This document shows positions 20,309 to 28,739 of a stretch of 64,000 nucleotides of DNA, piece after piece. The notes beneath the pieces were generated by a model. It was not told where the DNA came from, searched no databases, and saw only the letters and a list, made by a program, of their open reading frames with translations. Position numbers and translations under genes: made by a program. Origin of the DNA: Granulosicoccus sp963833195 (lineage in GTDB: Bacteria > Pseudomonadota > Gammaproteobacteria > Granulosicoccales > Granulosicoccaceae); NCBI GenBank assembly GCA_963833195.1, contig CAWHXF010000027.1, positions 186,001 to 250,000 of the forward strand, in the 5' to 3' direction. Every line of letters starts with the position of its first letter. Position 1 is the stretch's first letter.

Positions 20309-21721
20309 CTACGGGTCGCTCGATGCCGTCGGCCCGTAGCCCGACACGGTGACGGGGTCCACCAGCGAGCGCGCCCTCGCGTAGACGGTGTCGGCCTCGA
20401 TCCTGAAGACCGCGCCGCCGGCGGCGCCGACGTCCACGCCCAGCGGGTCCGAGAACTCGCTGTCGGTGCTGATCTGGATCTCGTAGCCGGCCGCCTCGGG
20501 ATCGGGCTCGTCGACCTGCACGAGGAACTCGCTCGCCTCCGGCGTGATGGTCACCTCGGGCAACGCCAGCGCCGTGTCCACGCGCGCCAGGGTCACGCGC
20601 GTGCTCGAGACGTAGCCCTTCAGCCCGGCATCGTCCACGCCGCGCAGGTTCAGGTAGTAGTCGCCCGGGTCCAGCGCGACGGCGGCCGCGACGTCGAGGA
20701 CGTTGGCGGGGGACGCGTCCGCGGCCTCGGCGGCAATGATCAGATCCTGCACCGTCTCGAGCCCCGCGGCGTCGAGCGAGAGCGTCGCCGCCCAGGCGTC
20801 GGCCTCCTCCGGCCCGAACCAGCGGACCGTGTCGCCATCGACGACGCGGGTGGGGACGTTGCTGAAGACCGGGCCCGGCAGCAACGCGCGCGGCTGCCCC
20901 GGCGGCTCGCCTTCGCGCGTGATCGAGCCGAAACCCTGCTGCACGGGCAGCTCGACGCCCAGGGCTGCCACGGCGACGGTGCCCTCGGTCACGCCGACCA
21001 GCAGCTCGGCGTCGTCGGTGACGAGATCGAACTCGGTACCCCGCACGGCGGCCGAGGCGAACGGCGTCGTCACGCGGAACTCGGCGGGCTGGCCGTCACG
21101 CACCTCGACCTCGCTGCGCACCTCGCCGCGTTCGGCACCGATCTCGACGATGCAACTGTCGTCGTCCTCGAGGCAGTTCAACCGCTCGAGCACCACGAGG
21201 CTCAGCGGCTGCAGGTTCATGACCGAGCCCGACGAGAACTCCAGGCTGAGGAACCCGTCGGCGCCGGTCTCGAGCACGGCGCCCGCGGCGACGGGGGTGT
21301 CGGGGTCGAGCGCCGCGCCGTCGAGCGTCACGTCGCCCTTGACGAACACCACCGTGGCCACCTCGCCGCGCGCGGGCACGTGCAGCGGAATGCGCACCAG
21401 ACGGCCCGCCAGCAGCGGCGCGCCGTCGGTGCTCTGGTTGTACTCGGCGAGCTGCGGCGCGAAGCCGGCGCGCCCGAGCTCGCGGCGCGCGATCGCGCGG
21501 AAGGTGTCGCCCTCGACGACCGTGACGTCGCGCGACACGATCGTGCCTTCGGGCGCCTGTTCGAGCGCGCCGGCAGCTCGATGCCGCAGGGTCCTGCGCG
21601 GCGACGGGCGCGACGCACGCGAGCGCGACGACCGATGCCGACGGCGCGGAGCCGGGCGCGGACCTGCGCGCGGCATGCCGGGCGCGCGCCGGGGCGCGGG
21701 TCGGGCGACGATCGGCCTCAT
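20309..21721 (-). CDS. FecR-domain protein with LysM-like module, secreted or envelope
   Basis: About 470 aa. A LysM-like segment (VEGDTFRAIARRELGR to RLVRIP) is followed by a FecR domain (VATVVFVKGDVTLDG to AAVRGTEFDL) and a C-terminal beta-rich fibronectin-like part (DGDTVRWFG; YEIQISTDSEFSDP). Such proteins bind peptidoglycan or organise envelope signalling, but no sigma factor or TonB receptor adjoins it. The N-terminal 50 residues are Arg-rich in this frame, whereas another frame of the same DNA (about 21575-21655) encodes a good signal peptide core (ASVVALACVAPVAAQ). Two compensating indels would place it in frame. The start at 21721 is therefore doubtful. Confidence 0.72.
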   Translation of the reverse strand: MRPIVARPAPRRAPGMPRAGPRPAPRRRHRSSRSRASRPSPRRTLRHRAAGALEQAPEGTIVSRDVTVVEGDTFRAIARRELGRAGFAPQLAEYNQSTDGAPLLAGRLVRIPLHVPARGEVATVVFVKGDVTLDGAALDPDTPVAAGAVLETGADGFLSLEFSSGSVMNLQPLSLVVLERLNCLEDDDSCIVEIGAERGEVRSEVEVRDGQPAEFRVTTPFASAAVRGTEFDLVTDDAELLVGVTEGTVAVAALGVELPVQQGFGSITREGEPPGQPRALLPGPVFSNVPTRVVDGDTVRWFGPEEADAWAATLSLDAAGLETVQDLIIAAEAADASPANVLDVAAAVALDPGDYYLNLRGVDDAGLKGYVSSTRVTLARVDTALALPEVTITPEASEFLVQVDEPDPEAAGYEIQISTDSEFSDPLGVDVGAAGGAVFRIEADTVYARARSLVDPVTVSGYGPTASSDP

Positions 21722-21730
21722 GCCCGCCTC

Positions 21731-23221
21731 TCAGGCCGGCCGCGACGACGCGCTCGCGGCGGCGTAGAGCGCCGCCGAGCCGCCCGGCGGCAGCGCCTTC
21801 AGGCGCGTGAGCCGCAGCAGGTTCGTGGTGCCGGCCCGGCCGAAGGGCATGCCGGCCGTGATGGCGACGATCTGACCCATCTCGCCGAAGCCTTCCGCAA
21901 GGGTGCAGTAGATGGCGTTGTCCACCATCTCGTCGATGCTGTGCAGCGTCTCCGAGAGGATGGCGTGCACCCCCCACACGAGCGCGAGGCGGCGCGCGGT
22001 GCCCACGTGAGGCGTGCAGCCGATGGTCGGCGCTTCGGGTCGTTCGCGCGCGGTGCGAAAGCTCGAGAAGCCGGACTCGGTGTAGGTGAACGTCGCGGCG
22101 AGCGGCATGATGGCCGCGACGTGGCCGAGCGACGACACGATCGCGTCGGACGCGGTGTCGCCCGGCGTCGGTGCGGTCGCCTTCAGCGTCTCGCGGTAGT
22201 AGGGGTCGCGCTCGACCTCCACCAGGATGCGGTCCATGGCGGTGGCCGCCTCGACGGGAAAGCTGCCGGCCGCGGTCTCGGCCGACAGCATGACCGCGTC
22301 CGCGCCGTCGTAGGCGGCCGTGGCCACGTCCGAGGACTCCGCGCGCGTGGGCACGGGGGAATGGATCATGGACTCGAGCATCTGCGTGGCGACCACGACG
22401 GGCACGCCCGCCTGGCGCGCCGAGCGCACGATGCGCTTCTGCACGACGGGCACCTTCTCCTGCGGCATCTCCACGCCGAGATCCCCGCGCGCGACCATGA
22501 CGCCGTCGGAGAGGTTCACGATGGCGTCCAGATGGTCGATGGCGGAGGGCTTCTCCAGCTTCGCCATGATGGCCGCGCGCGTGCCGACGATCTCGCGCAG
22601 CTCCACCATGTCCTCGGGGCGCTGGACGAAGCTGATGGCCACCCAGTCGACGCCGAGGTCGAGCGCGTAGTCGAGGTCGCGTCGGTCCTTCGGGGTGAGC
22701 GGCGAGATGGGCAGCACCAGATCGGGCACGTTCACGCCCTTGTTGCTGGTGAGCTCGCCGCCGACCATGATCTCGGTGACGGCGCGCGAGCCGTCGTGCT
22801 CGAGCACCCGCAAGCGCAGCTTGCCGTCGTTGATCAGCAACTGCGCGCCGTCGGCCAGCGCGGCGAAGATCTCGGGGTGCATGAGCGGGGCGCGCGTGGC
22901 GTCGCCCGGGGTGTCGTCCATGTCGAGCGTGAAGCGCTCGCCGGGCACGAGCAGCACGGGCTCGCCCGAGGCGGTCCGCGGTACCGAGCCGACGCGCAGC
23001 TTCGGCCCCTGCAGGTCCGCCAGGATGCCGATGGGGCGTCCGACCTGCCGCTCCACCTCGCGGATGAAGCCGTGCGTGCGGGCATGGTCCTCGTGGCTGC
23101 CGTGGCTGAAGTTCAGCCGGAAGACGTCGATGCCGGCGTCGAACAGCCGACGGATCGTCTCCAGGTCGTTGCTCGAGGGGCCGAGCGTGGCGAGGATCTT
23201 CGCGTTACGGCGACGACGCAT
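21731..23221 (-). CDS. pyk: Pyruvate kinase
   Basis: A 496-aa glycolytic enzyme making pyruvate and ATP from phosphoenolpyruvate. The N-terminus KILATLGPSSNDLETI, metal/ADP region LADLQGPKLRVG, active-site signature AKLEKPSAIDHLD with the catalytic Lys, ARGDLGVEMPQEKVP, and VMLSAETAAGSFPVEA are all present. The C-terminal regulatory domain is complete. The start at 23221 (MRRRRNAK) is standard. It is transcribed toward the FecR gene with 9 bp between, and divergent from the GlcF-like gene. Confidence 0.95.
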   Translation of the reverse strand: MRRRRNAKILATLGPSSNDLETIRRLFDAGIDVFRLNFSHGSHEDHARTHGFIREVERQVGRPIGILADLQGPKLRVGSVPRTASGEPVLLVPGERFTLDMDDTPGDATRAPLMHPEIFAALADGAQLLINDGKLRLRVLEHDGSRAVTEIMVGGELTSNKGVNVPDLVLPISPLTPKDRRDLDYALDLGVDWVAISFVQRPEDMVELREIVGTRAAIMAKLEKPSAIDHLDAIVNLSDGVMVARGDLGVEMPQEKVPVVQKRIVRSARQAGVPVVVATQMLESMIHSPVPTRAESSDVATAAYDGADAVMLSAETAAGSFPVEAATAMDRILVEVERDPYYRETLKATAPTPGDTASDAIVSSLGHVAAIMPLAATFTYTESGFSSFRTARERPEAPTIGCTPHVGTARRLALVWGVHAILSETLHSIDEMVDNAIYCTLAEGFGEMGQIVAITAGMPFGRAGTTNLLRLTRLKALPPGGSAALYAAASASSRPA

Positions 23222-23364
23222 GCTGGAGGGGTCCTGGCGCGGTGACGGCTCGGGCCGCGCGAGTCTACACCGGCGCTGCGCTATCCTCGGCCGTCGTCCG
23301 TAAAGACGGGCGACGGCGTCCGGTGCCACGGGCGCGACCCATCCACCTTGCAGCGGAGCGCTTC

Positions 23365-24696
23365 GTGCAGACGGCCATCGTGCCAGAGCTCGCCGCCGAC
23401 CCCCGGGTCGTCGAGATCGAGAGCATTCTCAGAAAGTGCGTGCACTGCGGCATGTGCCTCGCCACGTGCCCGACGTACAAGCTGCTCGGGGACGAGCTCG
23501 ACAGCCCGCGCGGGCGCATCTACCAGGTCAAGCAGGTCGTCGAGGGCCACGCGCCGACGCAGGACACGCGGCGCCACCTCGACCGCTGCCTGACGTGCCG
23601 CAACTGCGAGACGACGTGCCCGTCCGGCGTGGACTACGGCCACCTGGTCGATCACGGGCGCGACCTCGTCGAGGCCATGCTGGACGAGGCCGGGCTGCGC
23701 CGGCCGCTGACCGAGCGGCTCACGCGCGCCGCGTTGCTGCGCGTGCTGCCGTACCCGCGGCGTTTCGGCCCGCTCATGCGTCTGGGGCAGTCGGTGCGCG
23801 GGGTGCTGCCGGCGTCGCTGAAGGCGAGCGTGCCGGCACGCACGAGCGTGCCGGAGCGCCCGCCGGTGCGCCACGAGTCCCGCCTGCTCGTGCTCGAGGG
23901 CTGCGCGCAGCCCTCGATGACGCCCGCCACCAACGCCGCCGCCGCCCGCGTGCTGGATGCCTGCGGGGTGTCCCTCGTGCACGCCACCACCAGTGCCGAC
24001 GGCGCCCCGTCCGGGACCGATGTCGAGGGCGCGCCGCGCGCGCGCGGCCGGGTGGGCTGCTGCGGCGCGGTGCCCTACCACCTGAACGATCACGCGCGCG
24101 CCCTCGACATGATGCGCACCAACATCGACGCCTGGTGGCCCGAGATCGAGTCGGGCGTCACCGGCATCCTCGTCACCGCGAGCGGATGCGGCGTCATGGT
24201 CAAGGACTACGGCCACGCGCTCGCGAACGATGCGGCCTATGCCGCGCGCGCGAAGCGCGTGTCCGAGCTCTGCCTCGATACCGTCGAGGCCGTGCGCGTG
24301 GCGCTCGACGCGCTCGACGAGGCCACGCTCGGGCGCGTGCGCACCCACGCCGCGGCCGTCGGCCCCGTCGCCTTCCACCCGCCGTGCACGCTGCAGCACG
24401 GGCAGCGCCTGGCGGGCGTCACCGAAGGGCTGCTGCGCAGGCTCGGCTTCACGCTGACGAAGGTGCCCGACTCCCACCTGTGCTGCGGCTCCGCGGGCAC
24501 CTACTCGATCTTCCAGCCCGAGCTCTCGCACCGGTTGCGCGCGAACAAGGCGGCCGCGCTCGAGTCGGGCTCGCCCGCGCTCGTGGCCACGGCCAACATC
24601 GGCTGCCAGCTGCACATCGGGCAGGGCACGAGCCTGCCCGTCGTGCACTGGATCGAGCTGCTCGATCGTGCCCTGACCTCCTCCGCGAACGCCTGA
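23365..24696 (+). CDS. glcF: Glycolate oxidase iron-sulfur subunit (GlcF-like)
   Basis: A 443-aa protein with two ferredoxin-type [4Fe-4S] motifs: Cys25/28/31/35 (KCVHCGMCLATCP) and Cys75/78/81/85 (RCLTCRNCETTCP). Two CCG domains end in GCCGAVPYHLN and SHLCCGSAGTYS. It passes electrons from a flavin dehydrogenase to the quinone pool. Sequence is strongly GlcF-like. The start GTG 23365 has GGAG 6 nt upstream and gives the E. coli-like N-terminus; upstream in-frame sequence looks non-coding. GlcD and GlcE are missing from the window. Its stop is immediately followed by the ATG of an aldehyde oxidoreductase, suggesting that enzyme is its partner. Confidence 0.9.
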   Translation: MQTAIVPELAADPRVVEIESILRKCVHCGMCLATCPTYKLLGDELDSPRGRIYQVKQVVEGHAPTQDTRRHLDRCLTCRNCETTCPSGVDYGHLVDHGRDLVEAMLDEAGLRRPLTERLTRAALLRVLPYPRRFGPLMRLGQSVRGVLPASLKASVPARTSVPERPPVRHESRLLVLEGCAQPSMTPATNAAAARVLDACGVSLVHATTSADGAPSGTDVEGAPRARGRVGCCGAVPYHLNDHARALDMMRTNIDAWWPEIESGVTGILVTASGCGVMVKDYGHALANDAAYAARAKRVSELCLDTVEAVRVALDALDEATLGRVRTHAAAVGPVAFHPPCTLQHGQRLAGVTEGLLRRLGFTLTKVPDSHLCCGSAGTYSIFQPELSHRLRANKAAALESGSPALVATANIGCQLHIGQGTSLPVVHWIELLDRALTSSANA

Positions 24697-26460
24697 ATGA
24701 ACGCCACTCCCTCCAGCGATGCCCCCGTGGACGCCCCGCGACGCAGCTTCCATCACATCGACGTCGGCACCCGCACCGTGCGCACCGAATCGCTCTCGGG
24801 CGAGGCGCTCGTGCGGGCGGGGCGCCACCTGATCGCCACCACGCTGCTGGCCGAAGGCGTGGCGACGCTGGATCCGCTCGCGCCCGAGGCGCCGCTGATG
24901 TTCTCGGCCGGCCCGCTCGCGGGCACCAACTTCTCGAACGCGAACCGCGTGAGCGTCGGCTGCAAGAGCCCGCTCACCGGCGGCATCAAGGAATCGAACG
25001 GCGGCGGCACGTTCGCGTTCGCGCTCGGGCAGTTGCAGGTCGCCGGCATCACGCTGCGCGGCGCCGCCGACGACTGGACCCTGATCCACCTGAAGAAGGG
25101 CGGGGACATCGAGTTCCACCCGGCCGGGGAGTACCTCGGGCTCGGCAACTTCGAGTGCGCCGCGCGCCTGCACGAGCGCTTCGGCAACAAGGTGTCGCTC
25201 GCGCTCTGCGGGCCCGTCGGCGAACGAACCGGGCTGCTGTCCGGCATCTCGTTCAGCGACACGGACCTGCGCCCCACGCGGCTCGCCGCGCGCGGCGGCG
25301 TGGGCGCGGTGATGGGCGCCAAGCGCATCAAGGCCATCGTCGCGGACCTGGACCGCATGCCGCCGCTCGCGGACCGGAAGGGCGTGATGGGCGCGGTCAA
25401 GCAGTACCGCAGGATGCTCGACGCCGAGCCCGCCATCCAGGCGTTCCAGTCGACCGGCACCGCCATGGTGGCCGACTACACCAACCAGGTCGGCGGCATC
25501 CCGGTACGCAACTTCTCCGGCGGCCGCGCGGTGGACACGAACGAGGCGCCGTTCAAGCTCGGCGGCGATTTCCTGCGCGAACAGAACATCGCGCGCGGCG
25601 GCATCCAGACGCACGCCTGCATGCCCGGCTGCATCATCCAGTGCAGCAACGTCTACGCCGACGCGGACGGCAAGGAGGTGGTCTCGCCGGTCGAGTACGA
25701 GACCATCGGACTGCTGGGCACCAACTGCGGCGTGAACGACCCGGACGAGCTCGCGTGGCTGAACCGCGAGGCGAACGACCTGGGCGTCGACACCATCGAG
25801 CTCGGTGCCACGCTCGGCGTGCTGATGGAGGCCGGCCGCGGCGAATTCGGCGACGCGAGGTGGATGCACGAGATGATCGACGAGCTGCGCGCGGGCAGCG
25901 AGACGGGGCTGCTGATCGCGAGCGGCACCGCGCGTGCCGGGCAGGCCCTCGGCGTCGCGCGCGTGCCCGTGATCAAGCGCCAGGCCATCAGCGCCTACGA
26001 CCCGCGCGTCATCGAGGTCACGGGCCTGACCATGATGCTCACCGCGCAGGGCGCGGACCACACCGCCGGCAACCTGCCGAGCTACGACTCCAAGGACAAG
26101 GGCGTGGACGAGCTCGTGGCGGCCAGCATGGAGATCCAGGTGCTGTGCGCCGCGGCCGACTCGCTGGGGCTGTGCGTGTTCGGCCGCTCGGTCACGAACG
26201 TGCAGCTCGACTTCGTCGCGCAGGCGTTCAACGACGCGCACGGCACGCACCTGGACGCCTCGCTCTTCCACGCCATCGGCCGCGAGACGCTCGTCGCCGA
26301 GAACGCGTTCAACGCGGCCGCGGGCTTCGGCGAGGCCGACGACGAGCTGCCCGCGTTCTTCCGCGACGAGCCGCTGCCGCCGACGATGCGCACCTCGCGC
26401 TTCGGCGCCGCCGAGGCACGGGCGGCGGCGACCGCCTGGCTGGCCGCGTCGCCGGCCTGA
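24697..26460 (+). CDS. Aldehyde ferredoxin oxidoreductase family (tungsto/molybdo-bispyranopterin) enzyme
   Basis: A 587-aa member of the AOR family, which oxidises aldehydes (or related substrates) with W or Mo bound to two pyranopterins. The N-terminal domain has the PLAGTNFSNANRVSVGCKSP and GGTFAFALGQLQVAGI segments. The [4Fe-4S] ligands appear as Cys308, Cys312 and Cys316 (HACMPGCIIQCSN) with Cys493 (GLCVFG), a CX3CX3C spacing rather than the CX2CX3C of the archaeal enzyme. ARGGVGAVMGAKRIKAI is a family cofactor-domain motif. It directly abuts the GlcF-like gene (no gap), which is an unusual redox partner. The substrate is unknown. Confidence 0.88.
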   Translation: MNATPSSDAPVDAPRRSFHHIDVGTRTVRTESLSGEALVRAGRHLIATTLLAEGVATLDPLAPEAPLMFSAGPLAGTNFSNANRVSVGCKSPLTGGIKESNGGGTFAFALGQLQVAGITLRGAADDWTLIHLKKGGDIEFHPAGEYLGLGNFECAARLHERFGNKVSLALCGPVGERTGLLSGISFSDTDLRPTRLAARGGVGAVMGAKRIKAIVADLDRMPPLADRKGVMGAVKQYRRMLDAEPAIQAFQSTGTAMVADYTNQVGGIPVRNFSGGRAVDTNEAPFKLGGDFLREQNIARGGIQTHACMPGCIIQCSNVYADADGKEVVSPVEYETIGLLGTNCGVNDPDELAWLNREANDLGVDTIELGATLGVLMEAGRGEFGDARWMHEMIDELRAGSETGLLIASGTARAGQALGVARVPVIKRQAISAYDPRVIEVTGLTMMLTAQGADHTAGNLPSYDSKDKGVDELVAASMEIQVLCAAADSLGLCVFGRSVTNVQLDFVAQAFNDAHGTHLDASLFHAIGRETLVAENAFNAAAGFGEADDELPAFFRDEPLPPTMRTSRFGAAEARAAATAWLAASPA

Positions 26461-26520
26461 GCGGCGGCCTGAACGACGGCCTGAGCGACGGCCTGAGCGA
26501 CGGCCTGAGCGGCGGCCTGA
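26461..26520 (+). repeat. 12-bp tandem repeat, five copies, at the AOR stop codon
   Basis: The unit is GCGACGGCCTGA (with minor variants), in five contiguous copies that begin right after the AOR stop. Each unit carries an in-frame TGA, so the gene effectively ends in a string of stop codons every four codons. Confidence 0.9.
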
Positions 26521-26596
26521 GGCGCGAACGGTCCGGCGAACGCCGGCGCCGGCCGGAGCGGCCGGGGGCCACTCGGGCACGCGCTTCGGGGTTCGC

Positions 26597-27643
26597 TCAG
26601 CTCCCGCCGAGCTCCCCCAGCGTGTCGGCCACCACGGCCCCGCGCTCGCCGAGCGGGCGCGGGCCCGCGACGGTGGTGTCGCGCGCCGTCTGGTGCTCCA
26701 TCTCGGCGTTCAGCAGCGCGCCCAGCACGATCGAGTAGGCGGTCAGGAAGAACCACAGCAGCAGCACGATGATGGCGCCGAGCGTGCCGTAGGTCTCGTT
26801 GTAGCTGCCGAAGTTCTGCACGTAGTACGAGAACGCGAGCGAGCCCGCGACCCACAGCAGGGTCGCCACGACCGAGCCGACGGTGAGCCAGCGCACGCGC
26901 GCGCGCGTGCGCGGCGGGCCGACGCGGTACAGCACGCCGATCGAGAAGGTCACGATCAGCACGAAGACGAGCCAGCTCGCCGCCTTCGTGAGCCCGGCCG
27001 TGAGCCCCGACAGCTCGGGCAGGAACGCGATGACGGTGGGCAGCACGACGAGCAGCGCGATGGTCGTGATGATCAGCACGATCGCGCCGAGCGTGAGCGC
27101 GAACGTGAGCCCGTTCAGGTGCAGGAACGAGCGCGTCTCGCGCTCGCGGTAGGCCACCGTGACGGCGCGCACGAGCGCATCGACGCCGCGGCGCGCGCTG
27201 AACACGGCGAACAGGATGCCGGTGAGCAGGCCGATGCCGAGGCTCTGCTGCTCGCGCGAGGCGAGCGAGACGAGCTGGTCGTTGATGATGCGCGCCACGT
27301 CCGGCGGCAGGATGTCCGAGACGTTCGCGAACTGGGCCTGGATGTCGGCCGGGTCCGACACGAAGGCGTAGGTGGTCACGAGCGCGGCGAGCGCCGGGAA
27401 GATGGCGAGCATGGCGTAGAACGCGGCGCCCGCCGCCAGCACGCCGAAGCTTTCCTGGCCGGTGCGCACGAACACCCGGCGCGCGATGTCCCACCAGCCG
27501 CGCCAGGGGATCTCGCGCGGGTCGCGCGCGCCGCGCCCGCGACCTTGCGCCAGCGCCGCCTCGTCGGCGGTGGCCAGCGTCTCCGACGAGGTGGCCGACA
27601 GCGGCGGCGCGCCGACGGCGGGACGGACCGGGGAGCTGCTCAT
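26597..27643 (-). CDS. YihY/BrkB family membrane protein
   Basis: A 348-aa inner-membrane protein with about six helices, preceded by a 50-residue polar N-terminus. Family signatures seen are FGVLAAGAAFYAMLAIFPALAALV, the SARRGVDALVRAVTVAYRERETRSF loop, and the end YGTLGAIIVLLLWFFLTAYSIVLGALLNAE. The family was once named ribonuclease BN in error; its transport or structural function is unsettled. The ATG overlaps the TGA of the MscS gene (ATGA), so the two form an operon. Confidence 0.9.
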   Translation of the reverse strand: MSSSPVRPAVGAPPLSATSSETLATADEAALAQGRGRGARDPREIPWRGWWDIARRVFVRTGQESFGVLAAGAAFYAMLAIFPALAALVTTYAFVSDPADIQAQFANVSDILPPDVARIINDQLVSLASREQQSLGIGLLTGILFAVFSARRGVDALVRAVTVAYRERETRSFLHLNGLTFALTLGAIVLIITTIALLVVLPTVIAFLPELSGLTAGLTKAASWLVFVLIVTFSIGVLYRVGPPRTRARVRWLTVGSVVATLLWVAGSLAFSYYVQNFGSYNETYGTLGAIIVLLLWFFLTAYSIVLGALLNAEMEHQTARDTTVAGPRPLGERGAVVADTLGELGGS

Positions 27644-28623
27644 TTCGACGGACTCCGTTGCAGGGCGTTCGCCGCCGACTCCGGGGCGGGCGCATCGGTT
27701 CCCTTGAACACGAGGGTGCGGTGCGGGAACGGTATCTCGATGCCGGCGGCGTCGAGCGCGGCCTTCACGGCGATGACCACCTCGGCGCGCGAGGCGCGCA
27801 CCGCGACCGGCGTCGAGCCCGTCCACCAGCTCACCTCGATGTCGATGCCGCTCTCGGCCCAGGCGTTCGGAAAGATCTCGACGGGGTGATCGTCCCTGAC
27901 CGAGTCGCAGGCGCGCACGGTGCGCTCGACGGTGCGCACCGCCTCGGCGAGGTCCTCGTCGTAGGCGATGCCGAGCGTCACGGTCACGCGGCGCTCGGGC
28001 CGCGACGTGAGCACCGTGACAGGATTCTTGAACAGGAACGAGTTCGGCACCACGACGAGCTCCCCGGACATCCTGCGGATGTAGCTCATGCGCACCAGCA
28101 CGCGCTCGACCTTGCCCACGAGTCCCTCGCACTCGATGAAGTCCCCGCGCTCGAACGGAAAGCGCCAGAGGATCAGGATGCCCGCGAAGAAGTTCTCGAA
28201 GATGTCCTTGAACGCGAGCCCGACGGCGATGGAGACGAGCCCCAGGCCGCCGAGCGCCCGCGACGGCGTCAGGCCCGGAAACAGCACGATGGCCGCGAGC
28301 AGCAGCCCGAGCACCCACACGAGCAGGTACACGAGCCGCTGCAGGAGCTCCTTCAGCGACTCGCGCTTCTGCCAGCGCCCGAGCAGGCGCGTGCCCGAGC
28401 GATCGACGAGCGTGGCGATGCCCCAGGTCAGCAGCAGCACCAGCGCCGCCGCCAGTATGAGCGGCACCTGGCCGAGGAAATCCGTCCAGATGTCGGCGAC
28501 CGTGGACAGGGTCACCGCGGTCGGGTCGACGGCCAGCAGCTCGTCGGCGGCGTCGGTCGGGGTGGCGGGAGCGTCGTCGGGCAAGGGCGGACCGGGGGAG
28601 GGGCGGAGGAGGCCCCGCACCAT
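27640..28623 (-). CDS. MscS-family mechanosensitive channel
   Basis: A 327-aa small-conductance channel releasing solutes on hypo-osmotic shock. Three predicted helices precede the pore and beta domain region GLVSIAVGLAFKDIFENFFAGILIL, followed by FERGDFIECEGLVGKVERVLVRMSYIR and VVPNSFLFKNPVTVL, all standard MscS segments. ATG 28623 keeps a normal-length periplasmic N-terminus; the frame stays open further upstream but is not protein-like. A TACAAT -10-like box on the minus strand at about 28679 could drive it. It is co-translated with BrkB. Confidence 0.9.
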   Translation of the reverse strand: MVRGLLRPSPGPPLPDDAPATPTDAADELLAVDPTAVTLSTVADIWTDFLGQVPLILAAALVLLLTWGIATLVDRSGTRLLGRWQKRESLKELLQRLVYLLVWVLGLLLAAIVLFPGLTPSRALGGLGLVSIAVGLAFKDIFENFFAGILILWRFPFERGDFIECEGLVGKVERVLVRMSYIRRMSGELVVVPNSFLFKNPVTVLTSRPERRVTVTLGIAYDEDLAEAVRTVERTVRACDSVRDDHPVEIFPNAWAESGIDIEVSWWTGSTPVAVRASRAEVVIAVKAALDAAGIEIPFPHRTLVFKGTDAPAPESAANALQRSPSK

Positions 28624-28739
28624 AGAGCAGGGGCGCCGCGGGCAGGCGGGACGCCCGTTGGCCTTCCGCGTCAGGTAGATTGTACAACCCCGGAGCGAGC
28701 GTCGAGGCGCCGTGCGGTTCGAGCGAGACGAGATCAACG

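Noticed and set aside
26458..26520. Selenocysteine or stop readthrough in the AOR tail
   Set aside because: The TGA codons follow the natural end of the family and recur in a low-complexity repeat. No SECIS-like hairpin was seen.
23281..26738. Open frames of over 1000 codons on both strands across the GlcF-AOR region
   Set aside because: They are Arg/Ala/Gly-rich with no domain, a normal by-product of very high GC at third codon positions. The GlcF and AOR frames explain the region.
28670..28690. Paired divergent promoters around TAGATTGTACAA
   Set aside because: -10-like boxes exist on both strands but neither has a usable -35, so they were not called as promoters.
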